Positions 1-9,400 of a stretch of 31,199 bases of DNA are shown here, piece after piece. A program made the position numbers and the translations under genes. The stretch lies in the NCBI GenBank assembly GCA_001275005.1, contig JWZX01003136.1, positions 1-31,199 on the forward strand, given 5' to 3'. The notes below the pieces were generated by a model. The model did not search any database, was not told the DNA's origin, and was given only the letters and a program-made list of their open reading frames with translations. Numbering within the stretch: the first letter of the stretch is position 1; the number at the start of each line of letters is the position of its first letter. Origin of the DNA: Chrysochromulina tobinii. Lineage: Eukaryota; Haptophyta; Prymnesiales; Chrysochromulinaceae.

Positions 1-2
1 AG

Positions 3-365
3 CGTGCACTCGAGTGGCTCATTCTGCACGAAACTAAAAGCTTGGACTCTTCGCACGCCGCCGAGCTGGTTAGCTGCTGGCGCGCCTGGCCGGATGCCAG
101 CGGTACGTGGGCCAGACATGCACCACGCGAGCCTTTGCGCCGGGGCCTATCCGAAAGGCCTCCGCGACGCGAACGGGCTGGCGAAAGGAAGATGTGTGGG
201 GAAGAGGCGAGCGCGGGCTTTCTTTTGCGGGGAAAACAGGATCGGATTCAGTGGTCCATACCCACCCTTAACCAACCCACCCACCGACTCGCGCGAGTCC
301 ACACCCAAACCGCGCCAGTCCACACCCAAACCCCGGGACGCACGCGTCGCCACAAACACCGGTAA
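3..365 (+). CDS. possible 3' end of a gene entering from the left edge
   Basis: This frame is open from the window edge to a TAA at 363-365. Its first 35 or so codons look protein-like (EWLILHETKSLDSSHAAELV), but the rest is Arg/Pro-rich and includes a repeated HTQT segment that comes from a short DNA repeat. No family is recognised. The other frames are also open in this GC-rich stretch, so the coding call is weak, and the real end of any upstream gene may lie well before 365. Confidence 0.2.
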   Translation, partial: RALEWLILHETKSLDSSHAAELVSCWRAWPDASGTWARHAPREPLRRGLSERPPRRERAGERKMCGEEASAGFLLRGKQDRIQWSIPTLNQPTHRLARVHTQTAPVHTQTPGRTRRHKHR

Positions 366-400
366 CACCGGTACCCGTACGTCGGCGGGCGCGAGTTCAT

Positions 401-410
401 ATACATGTAT
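401..410. promoter_or_regulatory. TACATGTA palindrome upstream of TAM41
   Basis: A perfect 10-bp palindrome (ATACATGTAT) lies 51 bp before the TAM41 start codon. The same TACATGTA core occurs three more times in the window, always in or at the edge of non-coding DNA. A role as a cis-element is inference. Confidence 0.3.
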
Positions 411-412
411 GT

Positions 413-460
413 GGCTGTGTGTTCACCATTGGCTGTGTGTTCACCATTGGCTGTGTGTTC
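413..460 (+). repeat. 18-bp tandem repeat, 2.7 copies
   Basis: The unit GGCTGTGTGTTCACCATT is repeated without mismatch at 413-430 and 431-448, with a partial third copy at 449-460. It runs directly into the first ATG of TAM41. It is open in the TAM41 frame (repeated TIGCVF), but it has no ATG there and so is probably 5' leader. Confidence 0.8.
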
Positions 461-1585
461 ATGAAGGAGATAAACGCGACGATGGTCGACGCCTCCTCCT
501 CAACGATGGACAGATTCTATGCAGAAGTCCTGTCTGCCTTTCCACCGGTCCATGCAGCATTTGCATATGGATCAGCCGTTTTTGTGCAGCGTGGCTACAG
601 CGAGGCACGACGAAGTGCGGCGATGACCGATCTCGTGCTTGTGGTGGATGATGCACGCAAGTGGCACCGCGCTAACCTGGAGCTCAATGCAGCGCACTAT
701 GCGTGGCCGCTGGCGGCACTCGGCGGCAGTACGATCGCCGCGTTGCAGGCTACCGGCGCCGGCGTCTACTACAACACATCAGTGCAACTATGTGGTCGCA
801 CCGTCAAGTACGGGGTAATAGAGTGTGCGTCGCTGCTCGATGATCTCAAGCACTGGCGCTCGTTGTACATCGCCGGCCGGGCTCACAAGCCTGTGCGACC
901 GCTGCGCGAGCTGCCCGCCGAGCTCGAGCTCCTTGTGGCCAACAACCTGCGCTCGGCGCTCTCAGCGGCTCTACTGCTGCTGCCTTTGCGATTTGACGAC
1001 GCGGGCCTCTTCGGCACGATCTGCGGGCTCTCATACAGCGGTGACGTGCGCATGGGCATCGGTGAGAGCCCACGTAAGCCCGGCGACATTGCCGACGGTC
1101 AGCGCGACGCGCTTGCCGAGCTCTATCGAGGTCCTCTCGCGGAGGCAACCGGCAGCATCGGCGGCAGCGTCGGCAGCAGAAGCAGTGTGGTGGCCGCTGT
1201 CTTGTCGGGTGCCGCATCCGCTCGCGTGCAAGATGACCGACTGCCCGCACGCCAGAGCCTGCTGGCGGCACTCCCCTCAGTTGCGCAGGATGGGTTAGTG
1301 GACGACCTTCTGGGCATGGTCGCAGGGGGCCGATTTCGCACGCACTCGCCACATTGCAGCCAGCAGCTGCTCCTGGAGGCGAGCGAGCGCCTGTGGCGCT
1401 CCTCGGCGACGGCAAACGAGGCGAACGCTCAGCTAGCGGCAGCGCTGCGGCGCACCCTCTTCCGCATCGTGCGGCGCGCGAGCCTCGCCCAGACGGCTAA
1501 GGGCGTGCTCACGGCCGGCGCCGCAACCTCGATCGGATATGCTCTCGTCAAGATCCGCGGTGCGAGAGGGTCGAGGAGAGAGTGA
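461..1585 (+). CDS. TAM41: TAM41/MMP37-type mitochondrial phosphatidate cytidylyltransferase
   Basis: The product makes CDP-diacylglycerol from phosphatidate and CTP at the inner mitochondrial membrane, the first committed step to cardiolipin. Family marks are clear. A nucleotidyltransferase-type FAYGSAVF is at residues 34-41, followed by TDLVLVVDDARKWH near 56-69, then NAAHYAWPL, GAGVYYNTSVQ, KYGVIE, LYIAGRAHKPV and GLSYSGDVRMGIGE. The C-terminal AKGVLTAGAATSIGYALVKI matches the usual family end. At 374 residues the length is normal, and a serine-rich insertion precedes residue 260. The first in-frame ATG is 461; 482 is an equally possible start, and the upstream open stretch lacks ATG. No clear mitochondrial presequence is visible if 461 is used. 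The reading frame is intact and intron-free. Confidence 0.93.
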   Translation: MKEINATMVDASSSTMDRFYAEVLSAFPPVHAAFAYGSAVFVQRGYSEARRSAAMTDLVLVVDDARKWHRANLELNAAHYAWPLAALGGSTIAALQATGAGVYYNTSVQLCGRTVKYGVIECASLLDDLKHWRSLYIAGRAHKPVRPLRELPAELELLVANNLRSALSAALLLLPLRFDDAGLFGTICGLSYSGDVRMGIGESPRKPGDIADGQRDALAELYRGPLAEATGSIGGSVGSRSSVVAAVLSGAASARVQDDRLPARQSLLAALPSVAQDGLVDDLLGMVAGGRFRTHSPHCSQQLLLEASERLWRSSATANEANAQLAAALRRTLFRIVRRASLAQTAKGVLTAGAATSIGYALVKIRGARGSRRE

Positions 1586-2212
1586 ACGATCGCATGCAGC
1601 ACGTTCTGTGCACGTTCTGACGAAGTCAGTACGGGGAGAGGGTGACGAAATCAGTACGGGGAGAGGGGGTTCTCCCACACATGTTGCACGTACCGGCTTC
1701 GACCAATTTGCGTTTGTGGTCATCGTCAACGGTCATGTGGTGCGTCTATCCCTTTGAAATCCCATCCGATCCGCGACTCGTCACCACTCACCAGCTGCAG
1801 TCGACATCGAATCGAAGTCGACATGATAGTACACGATCTGTATGCCTGGGTGAGGGTGTAAGCCGATCGTGGCGAGTAAAACATGCCACGACGTTCCCAC
1901 GCCCCACGGACGTTCCTGCCAAAACTTGGTCAGGTCGCGTATAGTTCGCGTAAAGGAGGGTAAGAGCTAGATTGGGCCCTGAAGGGGTAAGAGGTGTAGC
2001 CTGTCATCCGGTATGCCGCCCACGCGAGCGAAGTTCATCAGGACACGAAACATGATGCTGTGCAGGACAAAGGTTTCGTGCATCGCAAGCGAAAAACGGG
2101 AAGCTAAGAGACCAAAGCCCAGGAGTCCTCAGTCCAGTCGTCCGACGCAGCTCCGCGAGGAGTCGGGCGTGTCTGCTAAGACAGGCGTGCCGGCTAAGGC
2201 GTGCAGTCTGTC
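1586..2212. other. intergenic region between TAM41 and the filamin-repeat gene
   Basis: No coding region is supported here. It presumably holds the 3' UTR of TAM41, and the promoter and 5' UTR of the downstream gene. A 25-bp tandem repeat is annotated separately. The stretch 1740-1930 is less GC-rich than the flanking genes, and no TATA box or polyadenylation signal stands out. Confidence 0.6.
1618..1667 (+). repeat. 25-bp direct tandem repeat, 2 copies
   Basis: Units at 1618-1642 and 1643-1667 differ at one base (G/A) and begin TGACGAA. They lie 33 bp after the TAM41 stop codon, so they probably fall in its 3' UTR. A shorter repeat (GCACGTTCTG, twice) overlaps the left edge. Confidence 0.8.
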
Positions 2213-5200
2213 ATGGAAGGGAAGAAATCGAAACTTAAGTTCCGTGTGACCGGCGCCGGCATCAGTGAAGCCACAGTTCGCGAGCAGGCCAGCTTTCAAA
2301 TCGAGACGTACGACGATCAGGAGAAGCTTATCTATACACCGGCGGAGTGCGAGTTCTTTATAGCTATTCGTGGCGTTTCGCAAGTGCGAGCGCGTGTGAC
2401 GGATACTATGAACGGTACATGGATTGTCACGTGGCAGCCAAAGCAATCAGGGCGATATCGCATCACCGTCTCCTGCTGTGGCATCCCGCTGCCGGGCAGC
2501 CCATTCATGGTCATTGCATACGACCCAGAGCCATGCCCATCCAAGTGCGTCGTGCGTGGTGACGCGCTGACCTCGGGCATCGCTCGGGAAGTGAACACTT
2601 TCCTTGTGACGTTCAAGGATAAGCTCGGAGTAGTCACACATGCTGTCGACCTCGATGTCTTTGCCGAGCCCTTGGCGCTAGGGAGCCCTCGCGGTCCTGA
2701 CTTTCCCGGGCTTGACAAGTCGGCAGAGCAGCTGGCGGTTGAAAAGGCGGAGGCCGAGAAGGCGGCAGCCGAGAAGGCGGCCACCGAAGAGGCGGAGAAG
2801 AAGGAGGCCGCACAGGCGGCAGCGCGTGCGAAGAAGCACGGCCGAGCTAGTCGTAAAGCTGATGCCATTCCACCTCCCAGTACCGCTCCCGAACCCACTC
2901 AGGTTGTTGAGACGGCAGAGACGCTTGAGATGTCGTCGAGCTTCACCCGATCTGGCGTCACCCGACGGCGCCGGCGCATCCGCATCCGAGTGGGTGATAA
3001 GCCGCTCGTCGTGCGCTCAGGCTATGATCTCGAGTCCCCGCAGATTGGTCATCTTCTTCCCGGATCGATGGCCACCGTCGTAGAAGAGCGCATCGCGCCG
3101 GGTGGCGGCGTGCGTGCGTGCGTCGCGCTCGACTACCTGATCAAGCATGATGGCACTGATCTCAAGACGGAGAGGGCCTCCACTCACCGCAGCAGCGGCA
3201 CGAGTACCTTCCGCGCGAGTCCGAGCACTCGTCAGTCTACTCCTTCCATGATGTCATCCAGCGGTCTCGATGGAAGTGGGCTGAGCAGCAGGCACCTCTC
3301 TCGCTTGACACGAGTGGCCCTCGAGGGCGGCGGCAGTAGCAGTCGAGGTAACGGTAGCAGCAGCTCTTACACGCAGCCCACCGTGCTCGCTGAGCCTGTG
3401 GAGATTCGCGCCCAGCTGGCAAAACCGCGGCCGCAGCAGAACACGCCTACAGTGCTCGCCGAGCCTGTGCAGGTTCGAGCCGATCTGTCAGCGCCCCAAG
3501 GTGTCTCGTCACAAAGTCGAGTCCAACAACGCCTCGGGCTCAAGCTCGACGTGAGCTCACTGGGATCCCAGTCCTCGGACGTTATAGATAGGATGAATGC
3601 CAGCTGCGCAGGGGGCCAACCGCTGTATCGGGGCAATGCATGGCTAGATGAGGATCAAGGGCTACAGGAGGGCAGCGAGGTGATCGAAGTCGAGGAGGCC
3701 GAGGGCAGTGAAATAATCTACCACACTGGGTGGGTGACTCTCGTCAAGAATGGCAAGAAGCTCGTGAGCTCTCGGCTACGGCTCGACCCCTGCCGCCGCA
3801 ATCAGTTTGAGGACCAGTGGAAACGCAGGATGCAGACTGACACGAAGTGCGTTGCCGATGATAAACTCGAGGCTCAGAGTGGCGAGCAGCATACACCTGC
3901 GCAGCGAGCAGCGCTTGCACTCGAAAGGTCCGCAAGTCTCACAGCCAATTATGCTATGGAGCTGAGCACCGCAGATAAGACGCAAGATCCTGCTGCTTTC
4001 GCTTTTGGTGGTGTTTATCCAGGCAGGCTACATTCGCATGGCAAGCTTCACGAGACGCATAAGGCGTCATATAGCGTCGGCGTTGCTGGTCAGTACCTGC
4101 TCCACGTGCGCCTTCGAAAGCAGGCCCGGGCATTGCCAGGGTCTCCCTTTCTGCTTACGATCAAGGCCGGCCCTGCCTTCGCCATGTCTACGACGCTCCC
4201 CAAAGAAATTCATGGTGAGGTAGGTGGAGCATGCGTCTTGGAAATCGTCACCGGAGATAAGATGGGCAACCCATGCAGTATTGGTGGTAGCAACATCACG
4301 GTGGACTCAAGCTTGGACCCAACCATGACAACGAATACCAAGACCAAGGCTGCAAAGGACGTAAAGGAGGAGGTCATCACGGCGGTAGTTCAGGACAAGA
4401 ATGACGGCAGATATGGACTCGTCTTGAAGTCGCATAAGATAGGAATCTTCTATGTAACCGTCAAGATCGACGGCCTCCCCGTGTTAAACTCGCCGATGAA
4501 GGTCCACTTGACATCGACTGAGCCGGACCTTCGCCAAACTATCATCTCTGGGGAAGGCATCAAGCAGGTTATCAAGGGCGAGACGGGGGTCTTCTTCATC
4601 CGATTCCTTGACAAATACGGCAACCGGACGATACAGACGCCCGCGTTCCGAGAGCGCTTTGTGACAGGCATGTGCCTAGTGGCTCCTGGCATGGGCTCCG
4701 CCCAGAAGTCACGTCACGAGACCTTCAATGAGTGGGTCGAGGATCCACTCGAGCCATGCTACGCTCTGTACAAGGTCAGCTTTTGTCCAACCTCTGCGGG
4801 AACGTTCAGCATGTTCATCTGGTGGGAGAATGAACCGGGCTCACGCAACAACTTCCCAGGATCGCCATACCCTCTGAATGTGCATTCCAATGCTAAGGAC
4901 CAAATCGTATCGCAAGAGGTCCTTGATACATCGGGCATTACATCAGGGGACTACAAGATCGCACTGCCCGTTTTTCAGGCCGCGCAGCAACGCTGGTGCA
5001 ATTGCACGATCGACGCCTTTGCGAGCGCGGCGACATCGATGCTTCCTCGCTTCTGGACACAAGAGCCCGATGCGGGCGGTGAGGCGGGCGATGCGCTCAA
5101 GCAGATCTGGCCACGCGGCGAGCGCATCTGGGCCCACCCTCCCGGCGAGAAAAATGACTATCTCCACAAGGTTGTTGTCTTCATGGAGTCCAAAAAGCGC

Positions 5201-5479
5201 CTATCCGAGACGGTCGTCGTCGTGCCATTTCGACCCACCTGTGATTGGTACTACAGGCTCACGGCGTTGTCTGATAGTTCGGAGAAGTACATGGCGGGCC
5301 GTCTACAGCGGGTGGCTAAAGATGCTCCAGCGCGGATCGAAACGTGGCCCATCATGCTCTTCCACGTTCCGGAAGTCACTGAGGAACAAGAGAAAGCCAG
5401 GGAGGCAGCTCCAGCTGAGGAGACTCCGATGTTCATGACAACCATGGCTCCGCTTCCAGACCCTACTGTATTGGCTTAA
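2213..5479 (+). CDS. filamin-repeat protein with split repeat and retroelement-like C-terminal domain
   Basis: A 1088-residue protein with several filamin/ABP280 immunoglobulin-like repeats. Repeat 1 is about residues 8-103 (GRYRITVSCCGIPLPGSPF). A second repeat starts near 110 (CVVRGDAL...TFLVTFKDK) but its closing strands appear only near 600-655 (YSVGVAGQYLLHV, LPGSPFLLTI). Between them lie an Ala/Glu/Lys coiled coil (170-210), a basic SH3-like segment (250-310), a Ser-rich region with two TVLAEPV motifs, and a second SH3-like segment around TGWVTLVKNGKK. Two more filamin repeats follow (about 655-770 and 775-900). Residues 921-1053 (DAFAS, PRFW, WAHPP, VVVPF, DWYYRL) resemble the domain after RNase H in some retroelements. 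There is no actin-binding CH domain, so the partner is unknown; filamin repeats usually act as scaffolds. The ATG at 2213 is the first in frame. Confidence 0.85.
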   Translation: MEGKKSKLKFRVTGAGISEATVREQASFQIETYDDQEKLIYTPAECEFFIAIRGVSQVRARVTDTMNGTWIVTWQPKQSGRYRITVSCCGIPLPGSPFMVIAYDPEPCPSKCVVRGDALTSGIAREVNTFLVTFKDKLGVVTHAVDLDVFAEPLALGSPRGPDFPGLDKSAEQLAVEKAEAEKAAAEKAATEEAEKKEAAQAAARAKKHGRASRKADAIPPPSTAPEPTQVVETAETLEMSSSFTRSGVTRRRRRIRIRVGDKPLVVRSGYDLESPQIGHLLPGSMATVVEERIAPGGGVRACVALDYLIKHDGTDLKTERASTHRSSGTSTFRASPSTRQSTPSMMSSSGLDGSGLSSRHLSRLTRVALEGGGSSSRGNGSSSSYTQPTVLAEPVEIRAQLAKPRPQQNTPTVLAEPVQVRADLSAPQGVSSQSRVQQRLGLKLDVSSLGSQSSDVIDRMNASCAGGQPLYRGNAWLDEDQGLQEGSEVIEVEEAEGSEIIYHTGWVTLVKNGKKLVSSRLRLDPCRRNQFEDQWKRRMQTDTKCVADDKLEAQSGEQHTPAQRAALALERSASLTANYAMELSTADKTQDPAAFAFGGVYPGRLHSHGKLHETHKASYSVGVAGQYLLHVRLRKQARALPGSPFLLTIKAGPAFAMSTTLPKEIHGEVGGACVLEIVTGDKMGNPCSIGGSNITVDSSLDPTMTTNTKTKAAKDVKEEVITAVVQDKNDGRYGLVLKSHKIGIFYVTVKIDGLPVLNSPMKVHLTSTEPDLRQTIISGEGIKQVIKGETGVFFIRFLDKYGNRTIQTPAFRERFVTGMCLVAPGMGSAQKSRHETFNEWVEDPLEPCYALYKVSFCPTSAGTFSMFIWWENEPGSRNNFPGSPYPLNVHSNAKDQIVSQEVLDTSGITSGDYKIALPVFQAAQQRWCNCTIDAFASAATSMLPRFWTQEPDAGGEAGDALKQIWPRGERIWAHPPGEKNDYLHKVVVFMESKKRLSETVVVVPFRPTCDWYYRLTALSDSSEKYMAGRLQRVAKDAPARIETWPIMLFHVPEVTEEQEKAREAAPAEETPMFMTTMAPLPDPTVLA

Positions 5480-6472
5480 GCACTAGAATCGTACAGGGCA
5501 GCGTCGTGCCGTATCGCGTCGTGCGCACGTCAGTTCCAGTAAGCTCCGCCGCATGCGCGTCCGCCTCCCCACCGATTTCGATTGTACTTAGCGTCGCATG
5601 ATAGTTTGAAGTTTCGACGATCCGCTACGAAGATCGAAGCGAACCGCCGGTCCGCCGAGCGCGCGGCAGCGCGGCAGGCGGGAGGGGCAGGGGGCGCGCA
5701 CGGCAGGCACTTCTCGTAGCGCGAGTGCGGGACGCGCGGGGAGCCCGGACGGCGAGCGCGCGGGGCCGGGGGTAACCTTTACCCGAGAGCGCCGAGCGTT
5801 CGCGAACGAGCTCGCCCGCACGCCCGCGACGGAACCCGGACCGCCGGGCGGACGCACCCGACCGGTCGCGTCGCTTGCCCCTCGCGAGACCGCGACTGTT
5901 GCCGCGACACGGCGTGGCGTTCGCGTGCTGGCGTCGGCCGACGGAGGCCTCGACGGCCCGCGGCGCCCGGCGTCCCCGGGTCACGCGATACACTATTTTA
6001 GGGCGGTGCCGGGGCGTGGCGGAACGCGGGCGTCTACCACGGCAACGTCACGATAATCCGTTTCGTCGTCCGAATGCTACCCGTTGTACGAATAGGCGCA
6101 GCGCTGCGTACCTGCGCGTCCGTTCCGCGTCGCGGACGCGTGGCGAGACAGTTTAGGAGTTTTCGGTATAAGTTTCGGTACCGATAAGTCCATAAGTGTA
6201 CGTGCGGTACGCGTTCGCACTCGACTTCCGCGCTTCGCCGTTGCGCACCGAGACGCGAGAGCTCGTAAGCGTTGGGCCAAAACCGAAAACGACATTAACA
6301 GAAGCGCTGTATAAGAATGTGTAAGCGTTCGGCGTAAACCGTAGTACGGTACACACCGATGATTCGAAGAGATCAGGACTCGAGAACCAGCGCCCGAGCG
6401 TGCTGGGCGACAGTCGCACCCGCTGGACTCCCGCAAGAGCCTTGAGAGCCCAAGTAGGCACGGCAAGGCCAT
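5480..6472. other. intergenic region with a CpG-dense block
   Basis: About 1 kb lies between two convergent genes (filamin-repeat gene and F-box-LRR-cyclin gene). No convincing gene is present. The part 5630-5980 is extremely G+C and CpG rich, and 6150-6370 is richer in TA and CG steps. Short open frames on both strands have no recognisable protein features. It must contain both 3' UTRs. Confidence 0.6.
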
Positions 6473-9400
6473 TCAGCCGTGAGTGAATAGTAAGATGTGG
6501 ATGGGCCGGTCACGCACCGTGCGGCCGCTTGCGCAGGAGCGGCAGCGTAGCTCCTTGCCATCGAGCATGCAAAACTCGCGAGAGATGTGCTCCTTGATAA
6601 CAGCCGTCGGGTAGCCACAACGCGAGGCGAGCTCCGACGTCCACGCGATCTCTTGCGTCGGCGGGGCGCCTGCGAGCATGGTGCTCTTCACAGCCATGGT
6701 GCTCGTGCGGGTATTCTTCACAGCCAAGTAGAGGGCGCACGCGGCAATGAGCCTTGGGTGCACCCGCAGTAGCGTGTACTCCTTAGCGCATACAACGAGC
6801 AACTCGACCGCCAAAGAGATGGTGACGTCGGGAAGCGTCGCAGAGGCGCACGCAAGCGTAAGGAAGTGCAGGGGCGACTCCCATTCGCCTACCTCGAAGC
6901 CGAAGAGCACGCGCGCCTCCATCTCGACCACCTGCTCGACCGTGTAGGTGCCATCTGTCCAGTAGACGACGTCGTCCGCGTGATTGAGGGAGTGCTCTCG
7001 CATTGGCGGATCCCCGTCCTGGTGCGGCAGCTTGCAAAAGTGATTGGACGCGAGCATGAGGCTGACGGCACCTACGAGCTGAAGCGCATCGCGCGGCACG
7101 TGCTGCGTCGACAGGAAGCGGTCGACATGGTACGTGCCCTGAAGGAGTACCTCCGTCGAGAGCTCGAGCTCGTCATACAGCTCGTAGAGCCAGTCCACAA
7201 GGATGTGTCTCATGCCCGGGTTGAGTTCCTCTTGTCGGCCCATGTAGTGGGGGCATGCGCGCCTGGCGTGCTGGCGCCGACCCAGGCCAGCCTCGAGCGG
7301 CCACAGCGTGTGCGAGCTCGCCGGCAGTGCTGCCAGCGCGCTCGTGATCGCACTGAGCGCTGGGGGGCCTTCATTCCCGCTCGCCCAAAACTCTCTCCGA
7401 AAGCGCGCGTCAGGCTGAGGTGACGCATGAAAGGGGCCGAGAGACACGTCCATGGCTATGGCGTTGGCTCCTACGTCGGGGAGGCCGAGGTCAGCTGCGC
7501 CGCCACCGCGCGCCACAGAGACCCGCTCGGCGGTCTCGTCAGTTTCGTCATCCCCATCATCCACATGGACCGCCGCGTGGATCTCACGAGCCGACCAAGT
7601 GACCGAAGGAAGCGGCGCGGGCCTGGGAGTCATTTTGGATGCGAGGGCAGTGGCCGATGCGGACGGGACGGTCGCGAGCTCGGGACCCGAACTGGGACCC
7701 GGAATGGGGGCACCCGGGCGTGGCACCGATGACGTGGCGCCGGCGCCGGCGCCGCCGTCGCCGCTGCTACTGCTGCCGCCGCTGCCGCCGCTGCTACTGC
7801 TGCTCCCGCCGCCACCCGTACCGCCGCTCTCGGGAGGGCAAGGGAGAAGGCCGTTGGCATCGTCGGCGGTGTCGACAGCCGCCCTGAGCATCTCTGTCAA
7901 GGCGTTATTGCGCAAGTCGACGAACACGAGCGATCGACGACGCTCCTCGATGGCCGACGCCCCCGACGCCCCCGAGCCAACAGTCGCGTCCTCGAGGTCA
8001 CTCGTCAAGGCACTCGGAGCTGCGTGCGTGGGAGCGCTGCCGGCGCGATCGTGGGCGTCGACGATGTTCTCCGGAAAGGGACACATCCAAGCGGGATGTG
8101 GCGGCGCGCCTGCGGGCGGCGGGTGCAGTGGCGCGGCGGGCTGCCACAGCACTCGGCTCGGTGCGAGTGCCTGCGTGATCTTCGTGAGCGCGGCACGCGA
8201 GATTCCATTTGAACGCAGATCGATCGCTGTAAGGGAGGGTGACACGAGCGCCGTTCCAACGACCGCGAGAGCACCGAGATCGCCCAGCAGGTTATGGGCG
8301 AGGCCCAGGAAGCGTAGCGTGCGATTCTCTCGGAGCGCCTCACATAGTGCGTCGACTGCAAGTGAGAGGCGCGGCAGTGGCGGTCGACCCGCCGTGCCAG
8401 GGGCAGGCACGCGACCTACCCACGTGGCCGCGCCGCCGCCCAGCCAGCTTGCCGCCACGGCCTCAAAGTGCTGCGCGCTCTCGGCGGGCTGTGCGGGCTG
8501 TGCGGCGGCCCCCAGTCCGTTGTAGCCCAGATCGACGGAGGTGAGGGAGGCATTGCGCCCAAGGCCGCGCGCGATGGCGCGCGCACGCCGCCAGCCACCA
8601 ATACAGCAGCGCCGGAGAGAAAGCGAGCGCAGCGACATGTTGCCTGCGATCGCCTCTCGCAGGTCATCCACCGACGAGGAGAGTGACGCCGCGATGAAGT
8701 TGTATGATAGGTCGAGGGAGCGCAATGAGCCAGCGGCGAGCAGGGGCGTGAGAGGGAAAGCCTCGAGCCGTCCATCGGCAGCGTGGGGATCGCGGTTGAT
8801 GTACCGGCATCCGAGGCAGCGCAATGTGTTGCTGACGAGCGCGCCCTCGGCTAGCGGCGTCAGACCCTCCTCCCCGAGAGGATTGAAAGACACCTCGAGG
8901 ACGGCAAGGCGCGTACCCACGCCGCGCCGCCGAGGTACACGTAGCCGAGGTGTCGGCGCGGGCGTGGGCGCAGGGCGGTGCGAGGACTCGGTCGGTATCT
9001 CCGTTGGCATCTCCGTTGGTATGGGCCACTGATCGGCAGGGGTCGCCAAGAAGGCCCCGGCCATGCTGCTGTCGACTTCCATAGCTTCGGCGGGGAGCGT
9101 GGGCGCTGTCATGGGCATCAGAGGAGGCATGAGCGCCGCCGTGAGCGCTTCCATCACATCGGCCGACTGCATGGTGCTCACGGCAGCGCTCACGCCGTCT
9201 CCGGCGAGCGAAGCGGCGGACGGCGTGGAGGCGCTCACGGCAGCACTCACCCCTCCCGCAGGCGTCTCTTCGTCATTCACACCTGCCGAAGAGACGCCAT
9301 TCACACCCGCAGGCGTCTTTTCGTCATTCTCGCCGCCGTTCTCGCCGTCCTCGCCGTCCTCCTCATCCTCCTCATCCTCGTCCACGTCGTCGCCCATGAC

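Noticed and set aside
419-460. In-frame N-terminal extension of TAM41 through the 18-bp repeat
   Set aside because: It begins with GTG, not ATG. The peptide only reflects the repeat, and the family does not require it.
4-651. 215-codon plus-strand frame overlapping the TAM41 start
   Set aside because: It begins with GTG at the window edge, overlaps the conserved TAM41 N-terminus in another frame, and has no protein-like features.
7452-8525. 357-codon plus-strand open frame
   Set aside because: It lies opposite the LRR and Gly/Ser part of the F-box-LRR-cyclin gene. Its Pro/Ser/Ala-rich content is the complement of Gly/Ser codons.
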